Positions 51,186-63,016 of a stretch of 64,000 bases of DNA are shown here, in pieces. This DNA is from an uncultured Lachnospiraceae bacterium (GTDB taxonomy: Bacteria > Bacillota > Clostridia > Lachnospirales > Lachnospiraceae). The stretch's first letter is position 1. The number at the start of each line of letters is the position of its first letter. Made by a program: the position numbers and the translations under genes. Under the pieces are notes generated by a model that saw only the letters and a list, made by a program, of their open reading frames with translations, made no database searches and was not told where the DNA came from. The stretch is from the NCBI GenBank assembly GCA_900315055.1, contig OMXP01000021.1:1-64000 (forward strand), read 5' to 3'.

Positions 51186-51853
51186 ACTATACGAAACTGT
51201 TTTTCAAGAAGTTTTTCCGCTTCCTGCTAAAACCGCTTTCCTTCCTGCCCGCCATTCTCGTGGCGTGCATGATCTTCAATTTCTCGGCGCAGGACTCCAC
51301 AGACTCCTCCCAGCTCTCGATGCAGGTGACGGAAACCATCGTGCACTCGGTGAACTATAGGTTCCACCGGAACTGGACCCCCGAGGAGCAGGAGAGAATC
51401 TGCGAGCAGATGGAGTTCTACGTGCGAAAGGCCGCCCACTTCTCGGAGTACGCCCTGTTTGCGGTAACGCTCGCCATTCCGCTCTACGTCTACGGCGTCA
51501 GGGGCGGCTGGCTGTTTTTGTGGACGGTTCTCATCTGCTTTGGCTATGCCTGCACCGACGAGTACCACCAGACCTTCTCGGCGGGCCGGAGCCCGCAGTT
51601 TCGGGATGTTCTGATCGATACCTGCGGCGGCTTTACGGGGACGCTTCTGTCCCACCCGATCCTCGTGCTGTTTCGAAAGACCGTTTTTTCCCCGCTCTCC
51701 CTCGAAAAGGAGCGGAAGATGAAAGAAGCGTACTTAAGACAGCAGGATAAGAGGCGAGAAGAGGAAGAGGCAAGGCGCCAGGAAGAGGAAGAGCGGCAGC
51801 AGAGGGAAGATGAGGCCTTTGAGGCGTACCGGCAAAGGCGCGGGGGCAAATAA
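51182..51853 (+). CDS. VanZ-like membrane protein with charged coiled tail
   Basis: The 223-residue protein has a hydrophobic N-terminus and the VanZ core (about 80-155): VRKAAHFSEYALFA, CTDEYHQTFSAGRSPQFRDVLIDTCGG, with four to five membrane helices. The last 50 residues are Glu/Arg/Gln-rich (REEEEARRQEEEERQQREDE) and predicted coiled coil. VanZ confers teicoplanin resistance in vanA clusters, but most VanZ-like proteins are uncharacterised. The ATGA overlap with the fusion gene means it is translated with the dehydratase operon, an unexpected partnership. Confidence 0.8.
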   Translation: MNYTKLFFKKFFRFLLKPLSFLPAILVACMIFNFSAQDSTDSSQLSMQVTETIVHSVNYRFHRNWTPEEQERICEQMEFYVRKAAHFSEYALFAVTLAIPLYVYGVRGGWLFLWTVLICFGYACTDEYHQTFSAGRSPQFRDVLIDTCGGFTGTLLSHPILVLFRKTVFSPLSLEKERKMKEAYLRQQDKRREEEEARRQEEEERQQREDEAFEAYRQRRGGK

Positions 51854-51877
51854 AAGAGTGTGACAGATGCGCCCTTG

Positions 51878-51886
51878 TGCTACAAT
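51878..51886 (+). promoter_or_regulatory. Extended -10 promoter for the flippase-like gene
   Basis: TGC-TACAAT is an extended -10 box in the context TTGTGCTACAAT, 48 bases before the start codon. A weak -35 (TGTGAC) lies 16 bases upstream. Confidence 0.45.
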
Positions 51887-51933
51887 CGGGAACGGGGAGA
51901 TACACTTTCGTCCTGAAAGGGAAACAACGTTAT

Positions 51934-52977
51934 ATGAAGAAAAGCAAACAGTTTCTGTGGGCACTTGTCGCAATGCTCATTGCCTTGCTCACCATTGTCG
52001 CCATGCTCTCCACAAGCCGGGACCTTTCCTGGTCCGATCTGATGGCGGCACTTGCATCGTCCAAAAAGGGGTGGCTCTTTCTTGCCATTGTCTGTGTGGC
52101 GGGCTATGTCTTCTTTGAAGGCCTCGCCCTCATGTACCTGCTCCGGAAAAACAGCTATACGACAACGATCTGGCAGGGTGTGACCTATGCGGCGGCGGAT
52201 ATCTACTGCGCATCCATCACCCCGTCTGCCTCCGGCGGACAGCCGGTCTGCGGCTGGTTCATGCACCGGGACGGGATCCCGGGCGGATTCATGTCGGCCA
52301 TTCTCATGATGTATCTGGTGACCCATGCCCTCGCGGCGCTCTTTACGGGTCTTACCGGTCTTTTCATCGACCCCTCGGTGTTCCGGGGGTTCTCCCTCTT
52401 TGCGAAGTTTCTCATTATCCTCGGATACCTTGCGGTGCTTGCGCTCTCGATCTTCTTTATCCTGTGCCTGAAGCTCGGCAATCAGTTCAAGAAGCTCTCG
52501 GTGAAGATCATCAACGGTCTTGCAAAAAAGAACTGGGTGAAGCGCCGGGAGTACTGGATTGACCGCTTCGACAAGCTGATCTCCGACTACATGACATCCT
52601 GCTCCGTGATGAAAGGACAGTTCCTTGCCCTTCTTGCGGTCTTTGGCCTGAACGTGGTGCAGCGCTTCTGTCAGATGCTCGTCTGCCCGCTGATGTACAT
52701 GGCAACCGGCGGGACGCTTTCCCATTTCGGCACGGTGCTCACGACCCAGATCTTTACGATGATCGGATCCCTGTGCGTTCCCATCCCGGGCGGCATGGGC
52801 GTGTCCGACTACCTTCTCTACAACGGCCTCTCTGCCCTGATGGATTCGACCGGCGCTCTGCAGCTCGAACTCCTCTCGCGCAGCTTTTCCTTCTACCTGT
52901 GTGTCCTCGGCTGTCTTGTCATCGTCATTGTCGGCTATCTCTTCCGCAGAAAACAGTATGCGACGCTGAGGCGCTGA
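51934..52977 (+). CDS. Flippase-like (UPF0104/MprF-type) membrane protein
   Basis: The 347-residue protein has about eight membrane helices and the motifs of the lysylphosphatidylglycerol synthetase transmembrane family: ASITPSASGGQPVCGWFMHR (about 89-108) with the conserved SGGQP, and IPGGMGVSDYLL near the C-terminus. Members without a synthetase domain are thought to flip lipids or polyprenyl-linked substrates. No aminoacyl-transferase domain is present. The ATG was chosen for the MKKSKQFLW start; the ribosome binding site is weak. It is followed by a TetR gene. Confidence 0.8.
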   Translation: MKKSKQFLWALVAMLIALLTIVAMLSTSRDLSWSDLMAALASSKKGWLFLAIVCVAGYVFFEGLALMYLLRKNSYTTTIWQGVTYAAADIYCASITPSASGGQPVCGWFMHRDGIPGGFMSAILMMYLVTHALAALFTGLTGLFIDPSVFRGFSLFAKFLIILGYLAVLALSIFFILCLKLGNQFKKLSVKIINGLAKKNWVKRREYWIDRFDKLISDYMTSCSVMKGQFLALLAVFGLNVVQRFCQMLVCPLMYMATGGTLSHFGTVLTTQIFTMIGSLCVPIPGGMGVSDYLLYNGLSALMDSTGALQLELLSRSFSFYLCVLGCLVIVIVGYLFRRKQYATLRR

Positions 52978-52987
52978 GAACTTTCTG

Positions 52988-52996
52988 TGCTATAAT
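52988..52996 (+). promoter_or_regulatory. Promoter directly abutting the TetR start codon
   Basis: The extended -10 TGC-TATAAT ends at 52996 and the ATG begins at 53006. Transcription starting about 7 bases after the box would leave 0-3 bases of leader, predicting a leaderless mRNA. No ribosome binding site is seen before the ATG. Confidence 0.5.
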
Positions 52997-53005
52997 TCCC
53001 TCGAC

Positions 53006-53587
53006 ATGGCAACCAGATCCGAAGAAAAAAAACAGTTCATCGTCCGCTGCGCAAGAAACGTGTTCTCGCGCATGGGCTATACACGGGTGACGATGAAGGA
53101 CATCGCCAACGAGGCAAAGATCTCGCGCGGAGGACTCTATCTCTACTTTACGGGGACCGCGGACATCTTCTCCGCGGTTTTGAAGGAGGACGCCCTCGAG
53201 GACGACGGCGTCTTTGAGATGCGGATCAGGGACGTGACAAGTGCCGGAGAGATCCTGCGGATCTTCCTTGACGAGCAGAAAAAGGAGCTCTCCGGGAAGG
53301 AGGGGACGCTTCTTCGCGCGCAGCTCGAGTATGCGCTCTCCGGGGAGGATACGGGGGCCATCCGGGAGAAGTTCGAGGCGGCAGTCAAGGTCCTTGAATA
53401 TCTCCTGAAGCTTGGCATGCAGAGCGGCGAATTCCGCCGGGTAAACCCAAGGCTCCACGCCGAGCACATGATGTACGTGATCGAGGGCATGAAGACCGCA
53501 TCCGGCACGATGCACCTGACAGAGGAGGAGATCGAGCGGGAATTTTCCTATCTCCTCGATGATCTCATGACAGATCCGGTACCGTAA
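53006..53587 (+). CDS. TetR-family regulator
   Basis: The 193-residue protein has a typical TetR HTH (about 10-56: FIVRCARNVFSRMGYTRVTM, then IANEAKISRGGLYLYFTGT) and a helical ligand-binding domain. It is downstream of the flippase-like gene and probably regulates it or another target. There is no ribosome binding site, and the -10 box lies 10 bases before the ATG. An in-frame ATG further on (KD after TRVTM) would lose the HTH, so the start is firm. Confidence 0.85.
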   Translation: MATRSEEKKQFIVRCARNVFSRMGYTRVTMKDIANEAKISRGGLYLYFTGTADIFSAVLKEDALEDDGVFEMRIRDVTSAGEILRIFLDEQKKELSGKEGTLLRAQLEYALSGEDTGAIREKFEAAVKVLEYLLKLGMQSGEFRRVNPRLHAEHMMYVIEGMKTASGTMHLTEEEIEREFSYLLDDLMTDPVP

Positions 53588-53665
53588 GTGCGGTACGATC
53601 CCATATACAACAGAAACTCATAGATAAAAGGAAACCAACGTTCAGCCAGGCATAAGGAGACAAGG

Positions 53666-56600
53666 ATGAGCACAGTAAAACGAGTCTATGTGGAAAAGAA
53701 AAAGCCCTACGCGGTCAGGGCAGCGCAGCGCTTCGAGGAGATCCAAACGTTCCTCGGGATCACGGGCATTCAGGATCTGCGCCTTCTGATCCGCTACGAT
53801 GTGGAGAACATTCGGGACGACGTCTTTGAGACGGCGTGCGGCTGCGTCTTTTCCGAGCCTCCGGTCGATGATCTCTACCGCGAGACCTTCCCGGTGCCGG
53901 AGGGGGCAAAGGTCTTTTCCGTGGAACCCCTTCCCGGACAGTTTGATCAGAGAGCCGATTCCGCAGAGCAGTGTATCCGCCTCCTGAACCCCGATTCCAG
54001 CGCGGTGATCAAGACCGCACAGACCTACATCCTGATCGGCGACCTTACCGATGAGGATGTCGAGAGAATCAAGAAGGACATCATCAACCCCGTCGATTCG
54101 AGAGTTGCGGACGAAAAGAAGCCGGAGACGCTTGTCACGAAGTATCCCGAGGCACCCGATGTCAAGGTCTTCACGGGCTTCATCTCCATGGGCGAAAAGG
54201 ACCTGAAGGATCTCTATGATTCCCTCGGCCTTGCGATGACCTTTGCGGATTTCTCCTTTATCCAGAACTACTTTGCAAACGACGAGAAGCGCGATCCCAC
54301 GATGACCGAGATCCGCGTGCTCGATACCTACTGGTCCGATCACTGCCGTCACACGACGTTTGCGACCGAGATCAAAAACGTCACCTTCGATGAGGGCTAC
54401 TACACGGTCCCGATGCAGACCAGCTTCCAGTCCTATCAGGACACGAGACAGGAGCTTGAGGGAAACCGGAAGGACAAGTATCTGTGCCTTATGGACATGG
54501 CGCTCATCGGTCTCAAGAAGCTCAAGGCCGACGGCAAGCTCACCGATCAGGAGGAGTCCGACGAGAACAACGCCTGCTCCGTCGTGGTGCCGATCCGCGT
54601 GGATTACGGCAACGGCCCCGTGGAGGAGGAGTGGCTGGTCTTCTTCAAGAATGAGACCCACAACCACCCGACCGAGATCGAGCCTTTCGGCGGTGCGGCA
54701 ACCTGCCTTGGCGGCGCCATCCGTGATCCGCTGTCCGGCCGCGGCTATGTCTATCAGGCCATGAGAGTTACCGGTGCAGCCGATCCCACGGTCCCGGTGA
54801 GCGAGACCCTCGAGGGCAAGCTTCCGCAGAAGAAGCTCGTCACCGGTGCGGCTCAGGGCTATTCCTCCTACGGCAACCAGATCGGCCTTGCGACCGGATC
54901 CGTGACCGAGATCTATCACCCCGACTACGTGGCAAAGCGCATGGAGATCGGCGCGGTCATGGGCGCTGCGGCAAGAAAGAACGTCGTGCGTGAGAACTCC
55001 GAGCCGGGTGACATCATCATTCTGCTCGGCGGCAGAACCGGACGTGACGGCATGGGCGGTGCAACAGGTGCCTCCAAGGCGCACACCGAGAAGTCCCTGT
55101 CCACCTGCGGCGCCGAGGTCCAGAAGGGCAATGCCCCGACCGAGCGAAAGCTTCAGCGCCTGTTCCGCAGACCCGAGGTATCCCACCTCATCAAGAAGTG
55201 CAATGACTTCGGTGCCGGCGGCGTCTCCGTCGCCATCGGCGAGCTCGCGGACGGCCTGTCCGTGAACCTTGACCTCGTGCCGAAGAAGTACGAGGGCCTC
55301 GACGGCACCGAGCTTGCCATCTCCGAATCCCAGGAGCGCATGGCGGTGGTTGTCGCCCCTGAAGACAAGGACACGTTCCTGTCCTATGCGGCAGAGGAGA
55401 ACCTCGAGGCAACGCCGGTGGCGGTTGTCACGAAGGAGCCCCGTCTTGTCCTCAACTGGCGCGGTAAGCCGATCGTCGATCTCTCCCGTGCCTTCCTTGA
55501 CACCAACGGCGCACACCAGGAGACTGATGTCGAGGTCGATGCTCCCTCGAAGGAGGACAACTACTTTCATAAGATCGCGGCAAAGAAGGCCGCGTCCGTC
55601 CTCGAAGATGCCGATGAGGACGCAAGGGACGGAAGCATGTTCAGGGAGAGCTTCCTCGGAACGCTCTCCGATCTCAACGTCTGCTCCCAGAAGGGCCTTG
55701 TCGAGCGCTTCGATTCCTCCATCGGTGCTGCAACGGTGACGATGCCCTATGGCGGCAGGTATCAGCTGACGAAGACCCAGACGATGGCAGCGGTGCTGCC
55801 GGTCCTTGGCGGCAGGACCGATACGATCACGATGATGAGCTACGGCTTTGATCCGTATCTCTCGAGCTGGAGCCCGTACCACGGAGCGATCTGGGCGGTG
55901 ACGGAGTCGATCGCAAAGATCATCGCATCCGGCGGTGACTTCGAAAAGCTCCACTTCACGTTCCAGGAGTATTTCCGGAGAATGAGCAGCGAGCCTCGCC
56001 GCTGGTCGCAGCCCTTTGCAGCACTTCTTGGTGCCTATGATGCGCAGATCGGTTACGGCATTGCATCGATCGGCGGCAAGGACTCCATGTCCGGAAGCTT
56101 CGAGGACAGGGGACGGGAGATCAATGTCCCGCCGACCCTCGTCTCGTTTGCCGTTGATGTCGCACATAAGTCCGATATCCTGACACCGGAGCTGAAAAAC
56201 GCCGGCGATCTTCTCGTCGAGGTGAAGATCCCGCGCGATGAGTACGATATCCCGGTCTATGACGAGGTCATCGGCGTGTATGAAGCCGTGACCGCCCTGA
56301 TCCGGAAGGGCGTCGTGAAGGCAGCCTATGCGGTTGATTCCTACGGCACGGCAGCAGCTGCCGCAAACATGGCCTTCGGCAACAAGATGGGGGTCGCCTT
56401 CAGCGACAGGCTGCCGGTGCGCGATTTCTTTGCAAACGGCATGGGGAACCTTCTTCTTGAGATTTCGCAGGATAGCCTCGAGGAACTCGATGCGATCGAG
56501 GATGCCGGGTACGACGTTGTCGGCACGGTGACGGACGACGGACAGTTCACCTATGCCGGTGCGATCGTCACGATGGACGAAGCACTCGATACCTGGAAGG

Positions 56601-57505
56601 CACCGCTCGAGAGCGTATTCCCGACGGTTGCGGTAAAGGATAAGACGCCGGTTGCATCGCCTCTCTATGATGCAAAGGACGTCCATGTGTGCACGCACAA
56701 GATCGGACAGCCGACCGTGTTCATCCCGGTATTCCCCGGAACGAACTGCGAGTACGACTCCGCAAAGGCCTTCGAGGAGGCGGGTGCACGGACCGTCATC
56801 CGGATCTTCCGCAACATCACCCCGGAGGGCATCTACGAGTCCGTCGACGAATTCCGGAAGGCAATCGAGCAGAGTCAGATCATCATGTTCCCGGGCGGGT
56901 TCTCCGCAGGCGATGAGCCGGACGGCTCCGCAAAGTTCTTTGCGGCAAGCTTCCGCAACGAGAAGATCAGGGAGGCGATCACCGACCTTCTCGAGAAGAG
57001 GGACGGCCTGGTGCTCGGCATCTGCAACGGCTTCCAGGCACTGATCAAGCTGGGCCTTGTGCCGAACGGAAAGCTCACCGGCCAGAACGTCGATTCCCCG
57101 ACGCTGACCTTCAACACGATCGGCCGCCACATCTCGAAGGAGGCCTACATCAAGGTCGTGAGCAACAAGTCGCCCTGGCTGCAGAACGCAGAGCTTGGCG
57201 GCGTGTATGTAAACCCGGCATCCCACGGTGAGGGACGCTTCGTTGCCCCGAAGGAATGGCTGGACAAACTCTTTGCAAACGGCCAGGTCGCAACGCAGTA
57301 CTGCGATCCGGAAGGCAATGTCTCGATGGACGAGGAGTGGAACATCAACGGATCCTTCTGCGCGGTCGAGGGCATCACGAGCCCCGACGGCAGAGTCCTC
57401 GGCAAGATGACGCACTCCGAGCGGCGCGGCGACTCTGTTGCCGTGAACATCTACGGCAATCAGGATCTGCAGCTCTTCAGGAGCGGCGTGTCCTACTTTG
57501 AATAA
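53666..57505 (+). CDS. purL: Phosphoribosylformylglycinamidine synthase, single chain
   Basis: The 1279-residue enzyme combines PurS-like, PurL and PurQ parts, as in enterobacteria and many Clostridia. Landmarks are TYWSDHCRHTTF (about 222-233), FFKNETHNHPTEIEPFGGAAT (about 327-347) in the FGAM synthetase core, GGRTGRDGMGGATGAS (about 453-468), and the C-terminal glutaminase with FPGTNCEYDS, PGGFSAGDE and the nucleophile in LGICNGFQ (C about 1120). It makes FGAM for PurM. The gene is away from the purE-D operon but in the same window. AAGGAG precedes the ATG. Confidence 0.95.
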   Translation: MSTVKRVYVEKKKPYAVRAAQRFEEIQTFLGITGIQDLRLLIRYDVENIRDDVFETACGCVFSEPPVDDLYRETFPVPEGAKVFSVEPLPGQFDQRADSAEQCIRLLNPDSSAVIKTAQTYILIGDLTDEDVERIKKDIINPVDSRVADEKKPETLVTKYPEAPDVKVFTGFISMGEKDLKDLYDSLGLAMTFADFSFIQNYFANDEKRDPTMTEIRVLDTYWSDHCRHTTFATEIKNVTFDEGYYTVPMQTSFQSYQDTRQELEGNRKDKYLCLMDMALIGLKKLKADGKLTDQEESDENNACSVVVPIRVDYGNGPVEEEWLVFFKNETHNHPTEIEPFGGAATCLGGAIRDPLSGRGYVYQAMRVTGAADPTVPVSETLEGKLPQKKLVTGAAQGYSSYGNQIGLATGSVTEIYHPDYVAKRMEIGAVMGAAARKNVVRENSEPGDIIILLGGRTGRDGMGGATGASKAHTEKSLSTCGAEVQKGNAPTERKLQRLFRRPEVSHLIKKCNDFGAGGVSVAIGELADGLSVNLDLVPKKYEGLDGTELAISESQERMAVVVAPEDKDTFLSYAAEENLEATPVAVVTKEPRLVLNWRGKPIVDLSRAFLDTNGAHQETDVEVDAPSKEDNYFHKIAAKKAASVLEDADEDARDGSMFRESFLGTLSDLNVCSQKGLVERFDSSIGAATVTMPYGGRYQLTKTQTMAAVLPVLGGRTDTITMMSYGFDPYLSSWSPYHGAIWAVTESIAKIIASGGDFEKLHFTFQEYFRRMSSEPRRWSQPFAALLGAYDAQIGYGIASIGGKDSMSGSFEDRGREINVPPTLVSFAVDVAHKSDILTPELKNAGDLLVEVKIPRDEYDIPVYDEVIGVYEAVTALIRKGVVKAAYAVDSYGTAAAAANMAFGNKMGVAFSDRLPVRDFFANGMGNLLLEISQDSLEELDAIEDAGYDVVGTVTDDGQFTYAGAIVTMDEALDTWKAPLESVFPTVAVKDKTPVASPLYDAKDVHVCTHKIGQPTVFIPVFPGTNCEYDSAKAFEEAGARTVIRIFRNITPEGIYESVDEFRKAIEQSQIIMFPGGFSAGDEPDGSAKFFAASFRNEKIREAITDLLEKRDGLVLGICNGFQALIKLGLVPNGKLTGQNVDSPTLTFNTIGRHISKEAYIKVVSNKSPWLQNAELGGVYVNPASHGEGRFVAPKEWLDKLFANGQVATQYCDPEGNVSMDEEWNINGSFCAVEGITSPDGRVLGKMTHSERRGDSVAVNIYGNQDLQLFRSGVSYFE

Positions 57506-57544
57506 AGATCCCTGCGATTTCCTCAGATTTCGACAGGAAAGCAC

Positions 57545-57573
57545 TGGTCAAAAGGAAACTCCGGCTCTATAAT
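57545..57573 (+). promoter_or_regulatory. carAB promoter
   Basis: TGGTCA (57545-57550) and TATAAT (57568-57573) are separated by 17 bases, about 40 bases after the purL stop. They give a leader of roughly 175 bases before carA. Confidence 0.65.
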
Positions 57574-57595
57574 AAGGAGATTTCTGTTGAAAAGA

Positions 57596-57696
57596 TCCGC
57601 GGGTGCCCATGCCTCCCGCACAGAACGTCCCGCGGAGCATCATGATTGACATAGGTCGAAACACGTGCGTGCGGGAGAGTCCGGCGCACGTGTTTC
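57596..57696 (+). ncRNA. Structured carAB leader with complementary hairpin loops
   Basis: Hairpin A pairs TCCGCGGG (57596-57603) with CCCGCGGA (57629-57636). Hairpin B pairs GAAACACGTGCG (57658-57669) with CGCACGTGTTTC (57685-57696), 12 bp. The A loop holds CTCCCGCAC (57613-57621), exactly complementary to GTGCGGGAG (57669-57677) in the B loop and its closing base. The two loops can therefore kiss, or form a structure that competes with B. No T-run follows, so simple attenuation is not indicated. I know of no matching Rfam-type element. Confidence 0.45.
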
Positions 57697-57755
57697 TTGT
57701 GTGCAAAGAAAAACAGTCTGCACGGCAAAAAGAGATTCTTGAAGGAGAGACAAGC

Positions 57756-59079
57756 ATGAAAGCGTATCTGATCCTGGAAGACGGGACGGTCTTTGTCGGT
57801 GAGCACTTCGGCGCGGTGCGCGAGGTGATCAGCGAGATCGTCTTCAATACCTCCATGGCCGGCTATCCGGAGGTCCTGACCGACCCGTCCTATGCGGGAC
57901 AGGCGGTCTGCATGACGTACCCCCTGATCGGCAACTATGGCATCTGCACGGAGGACCTCGAGTCCGCAAGACCCTGGCCGGATGCGCTGATCGTGCGTCA
58001 GGCCTGCCAGAGCCCCTCAAACTTCCGCTCCGATGAGGCTTTGAACTCCTTCCTCATGCGCTACGGCGTTCCGGGAATCCAGGGGATCGATACGAGAGCC
58101 CTGACAAAGCTCCTTCGGAGCAAGGGTACGATGAACGGCATGATCACGACCGATGAGAACTATGACATCGAAAAGATCCTGCCGCGCCTCAAAGCCTACA
58201 GCTGCGGACCGGTGGTCGAGCGGGTCACCTGCCCGGAGGTCTACACGGTGCGGGGTGTCACGGACCTTGCAGAGAACGGACCCTTGACCGGACATGCGAT
58301 GTTCGATGAGGAGAAGTACGAGCAGTACCTCGAGGGGAACCGGTCCCTCAAGGAAAAGAAGCCGGCTCTTGTAAGAGAGCTGAACGGCAAAGGTCTTAAG
58401 ATCGCCCTGCTCGATGTCGGCGCAAAGAAGAACATCATTCAGAGCCTTACGGCAAGAGGGTGCGATGTCACCGTCTTCCCGGCGCTCTCCCGTGCCGAGG
58501 ATATCCTTGCGGTCCACCCGGACGGCATCATGCTATCGAACGGACCGGGCGATCCGGCAACCTGCACCTCGATCATCGAGGAGATCCGAAAGCTCTACGC
58601 ATCGGATGTTCCGATCTTTGCGATCTGCCTCGGGCATCAGCTCCTTGCCCTTGCAACCGGAGCAAAGACGTACAAGCTCCGCTACGGCCACCGCGGCGGC
58701 AACCACCCGGTGAAGGATCTCTCTACCGGCCGCGTCTACATCAGCTCGCAGAACCACGGCTATGCCGTCGACGAGCACACGGTGGACTCCCGCGTTGCGG
58801 TGCCCTCCTTTGTGAACGTCAACGACGGGACCAACGAGGGACTGACCTACCGCGGCAAGAACATCTTTACGGTGCAGTTCCACCCGGAGGCCTGCCCCGG
58901 ACCGCAGGATACGGGATTCCTCTTTGACCGCTTCATCAGCAATATCCGCACGGGTCACAGCACCGTCCCCGCGGAGGAGGTCGAGGAGAATGCAAAGCGC
59001 CTTGCCGCTCTGCATGAAGAGGCAAAGGGAAGCGAGAGAACAAGACGCGCCATGGAAAAGGCTGGACTGGAGGTAGACA

Positions 59080-59087
<8 letters not shown>
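57756..59087 (+). CDS. carA: Carbamoyl phosphate synthase small subunit
   Basis: The 443-residue protein has the CarA N-terminal domain (VFNTSMAGYPEVLTDPSYAG, IQGIDTRALTKLLRSKGTMNG) and a class I glutaminase (LLDVGAKKNIIQSL, SNGPGDP, FAICLGHQLLA with Cys about 291, and VQFHPEA). It supplies ammonia from glutamine to CarB. It is longer than the usual 360-380: a segment before the glutaminase (about 175-205) and a helical C-terminal tail (about 408-443) are extra. AAGGAGAG precedes the ATG. The frame stays open for about 50 codons upstream, but that part is not CarA-like. Confidence 0.95.
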
Positions 59088-62301
<3,214 letters not shown>

Positions 62302-62302
62302 C

Positions 62303-63016
62303 ATGGACCGCGTTCGGAACTATTCAAAGGAGCTTGAGAAGAAGATCGAGGGATTCCGGAAGGACGGGGTACGCCCGAGCCTCCTGCTCCACGCCTGCTG
62401 CGCGCCCTGCTCCTCCTACTGCCTGGAATATCTTAGGGAGGACTTTGAGGTCACGGTGTTCTACTACAATCCGAACATCACGGACAAAAAGGAGTACGAG
62501 CACCGAAAAAGCGAGGAAAAGCGCCTGATTAAAGACTACAATGAGGAGGTCGAGAGGCAGGACTTTACCGGGATGCACTCGACTGAAAGAGCCGCCAGGA
62601 TCGGGATCCTCGATGCGGACTATGACCCGGAGAACTGGCTTCAAAGCGTTCACGGCCTCGAGACCTGTCCCGAGGGCGGAGAGCGCTGCGGCGTGTGCTT
62701 CTCGATGCGCCTGAAAAAGACGGCAGAGGCGGCAAAGGCGCACGGCTTTTCGTATTTTGCAACAACACTTACCATCTCTCCGCTAAAAGACGCAAAACGC
62801 ATCAACGACATCGGGGAGACAGTCGGCAGAGAACTTGGCATCAGCTACCTGCCGACGGATTTCAAGAAGAAAAACGGGTATCAGCGCTCCATCGAGCTCT
62901 CCGGAATGTACGGGCTCTACCGGCAGAACTACTGCGGGTGTGCCTTTTCGAAGAAGGAGAGCGAAGAAAAGCGCGCCCTGAAAGAGAGAACACAGACAAA
63001 TGCACTATCTGATTGA
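62303..63016 (+). CDS. queH: Epoxyqueuosine reductase QueH
   Basis: The 237-residue protein is of the QueH (former DUF208) family: LLHACCAPCSSYCLEYL at the N-terminus with CCxxC, FYYNPNI, ERCGVCFSMRL in the middle and YCGCAFSKKE at the end. These cysteines hold an iron-sulfur cluster. It reduces epoxyqueuosine in tRNA to queuosine, replacing QueG. It is coupled to carB (2-bp gap) and overlaps argS by 17 bp. Confidence 0.88.
   Translation: MDRVRNYSKELEKKIEGFRKDGVRPSLLLHACCAPCSSYCLEYLREDFEVTVFYYNPNITDKKEYEHRKSEEKRLIKDYNEEVERQDFTGMHSTERAARIGILDADYDPENWLQSVHGLETCPEGGERCGVCFSMRLKKTAEAAKAHGFSYFATTLTISPLKDAKRINDIGETVGRELGISYLPTDFKKKNGYQRSIELSGMYGLYRQNYCGCAFSKKESEEKRALKERTQTNALSD

Noticed and set aside
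53642..57544. A 1300-codon open frame on the strand opposite purL, and similar long antisense frames opposite carB, patA, valS and clpC
   Set aside because: They mirror strongly conserved genes; high GC at third positions removes stop codons from the antisense frame. The translations show no recognisable domains.
57669..57690. A PyrR-binding loop in the carA leader
   Set aside because: AGTCCGGCG fits the first nine positions of the consensus ARUCCNGNGAGGYU, but the conserved AGGYU end is absent and the segment is not at the required loop position.
57603..57755. An N-terminal extension of CarA from an in-frame GTG at 57603
   Set aside because: No ribosome binding site precedes it, the translation is not CarA-like, and the segment forms the leader structure. 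AAGGAGAG before 57756 supports the shorter start.
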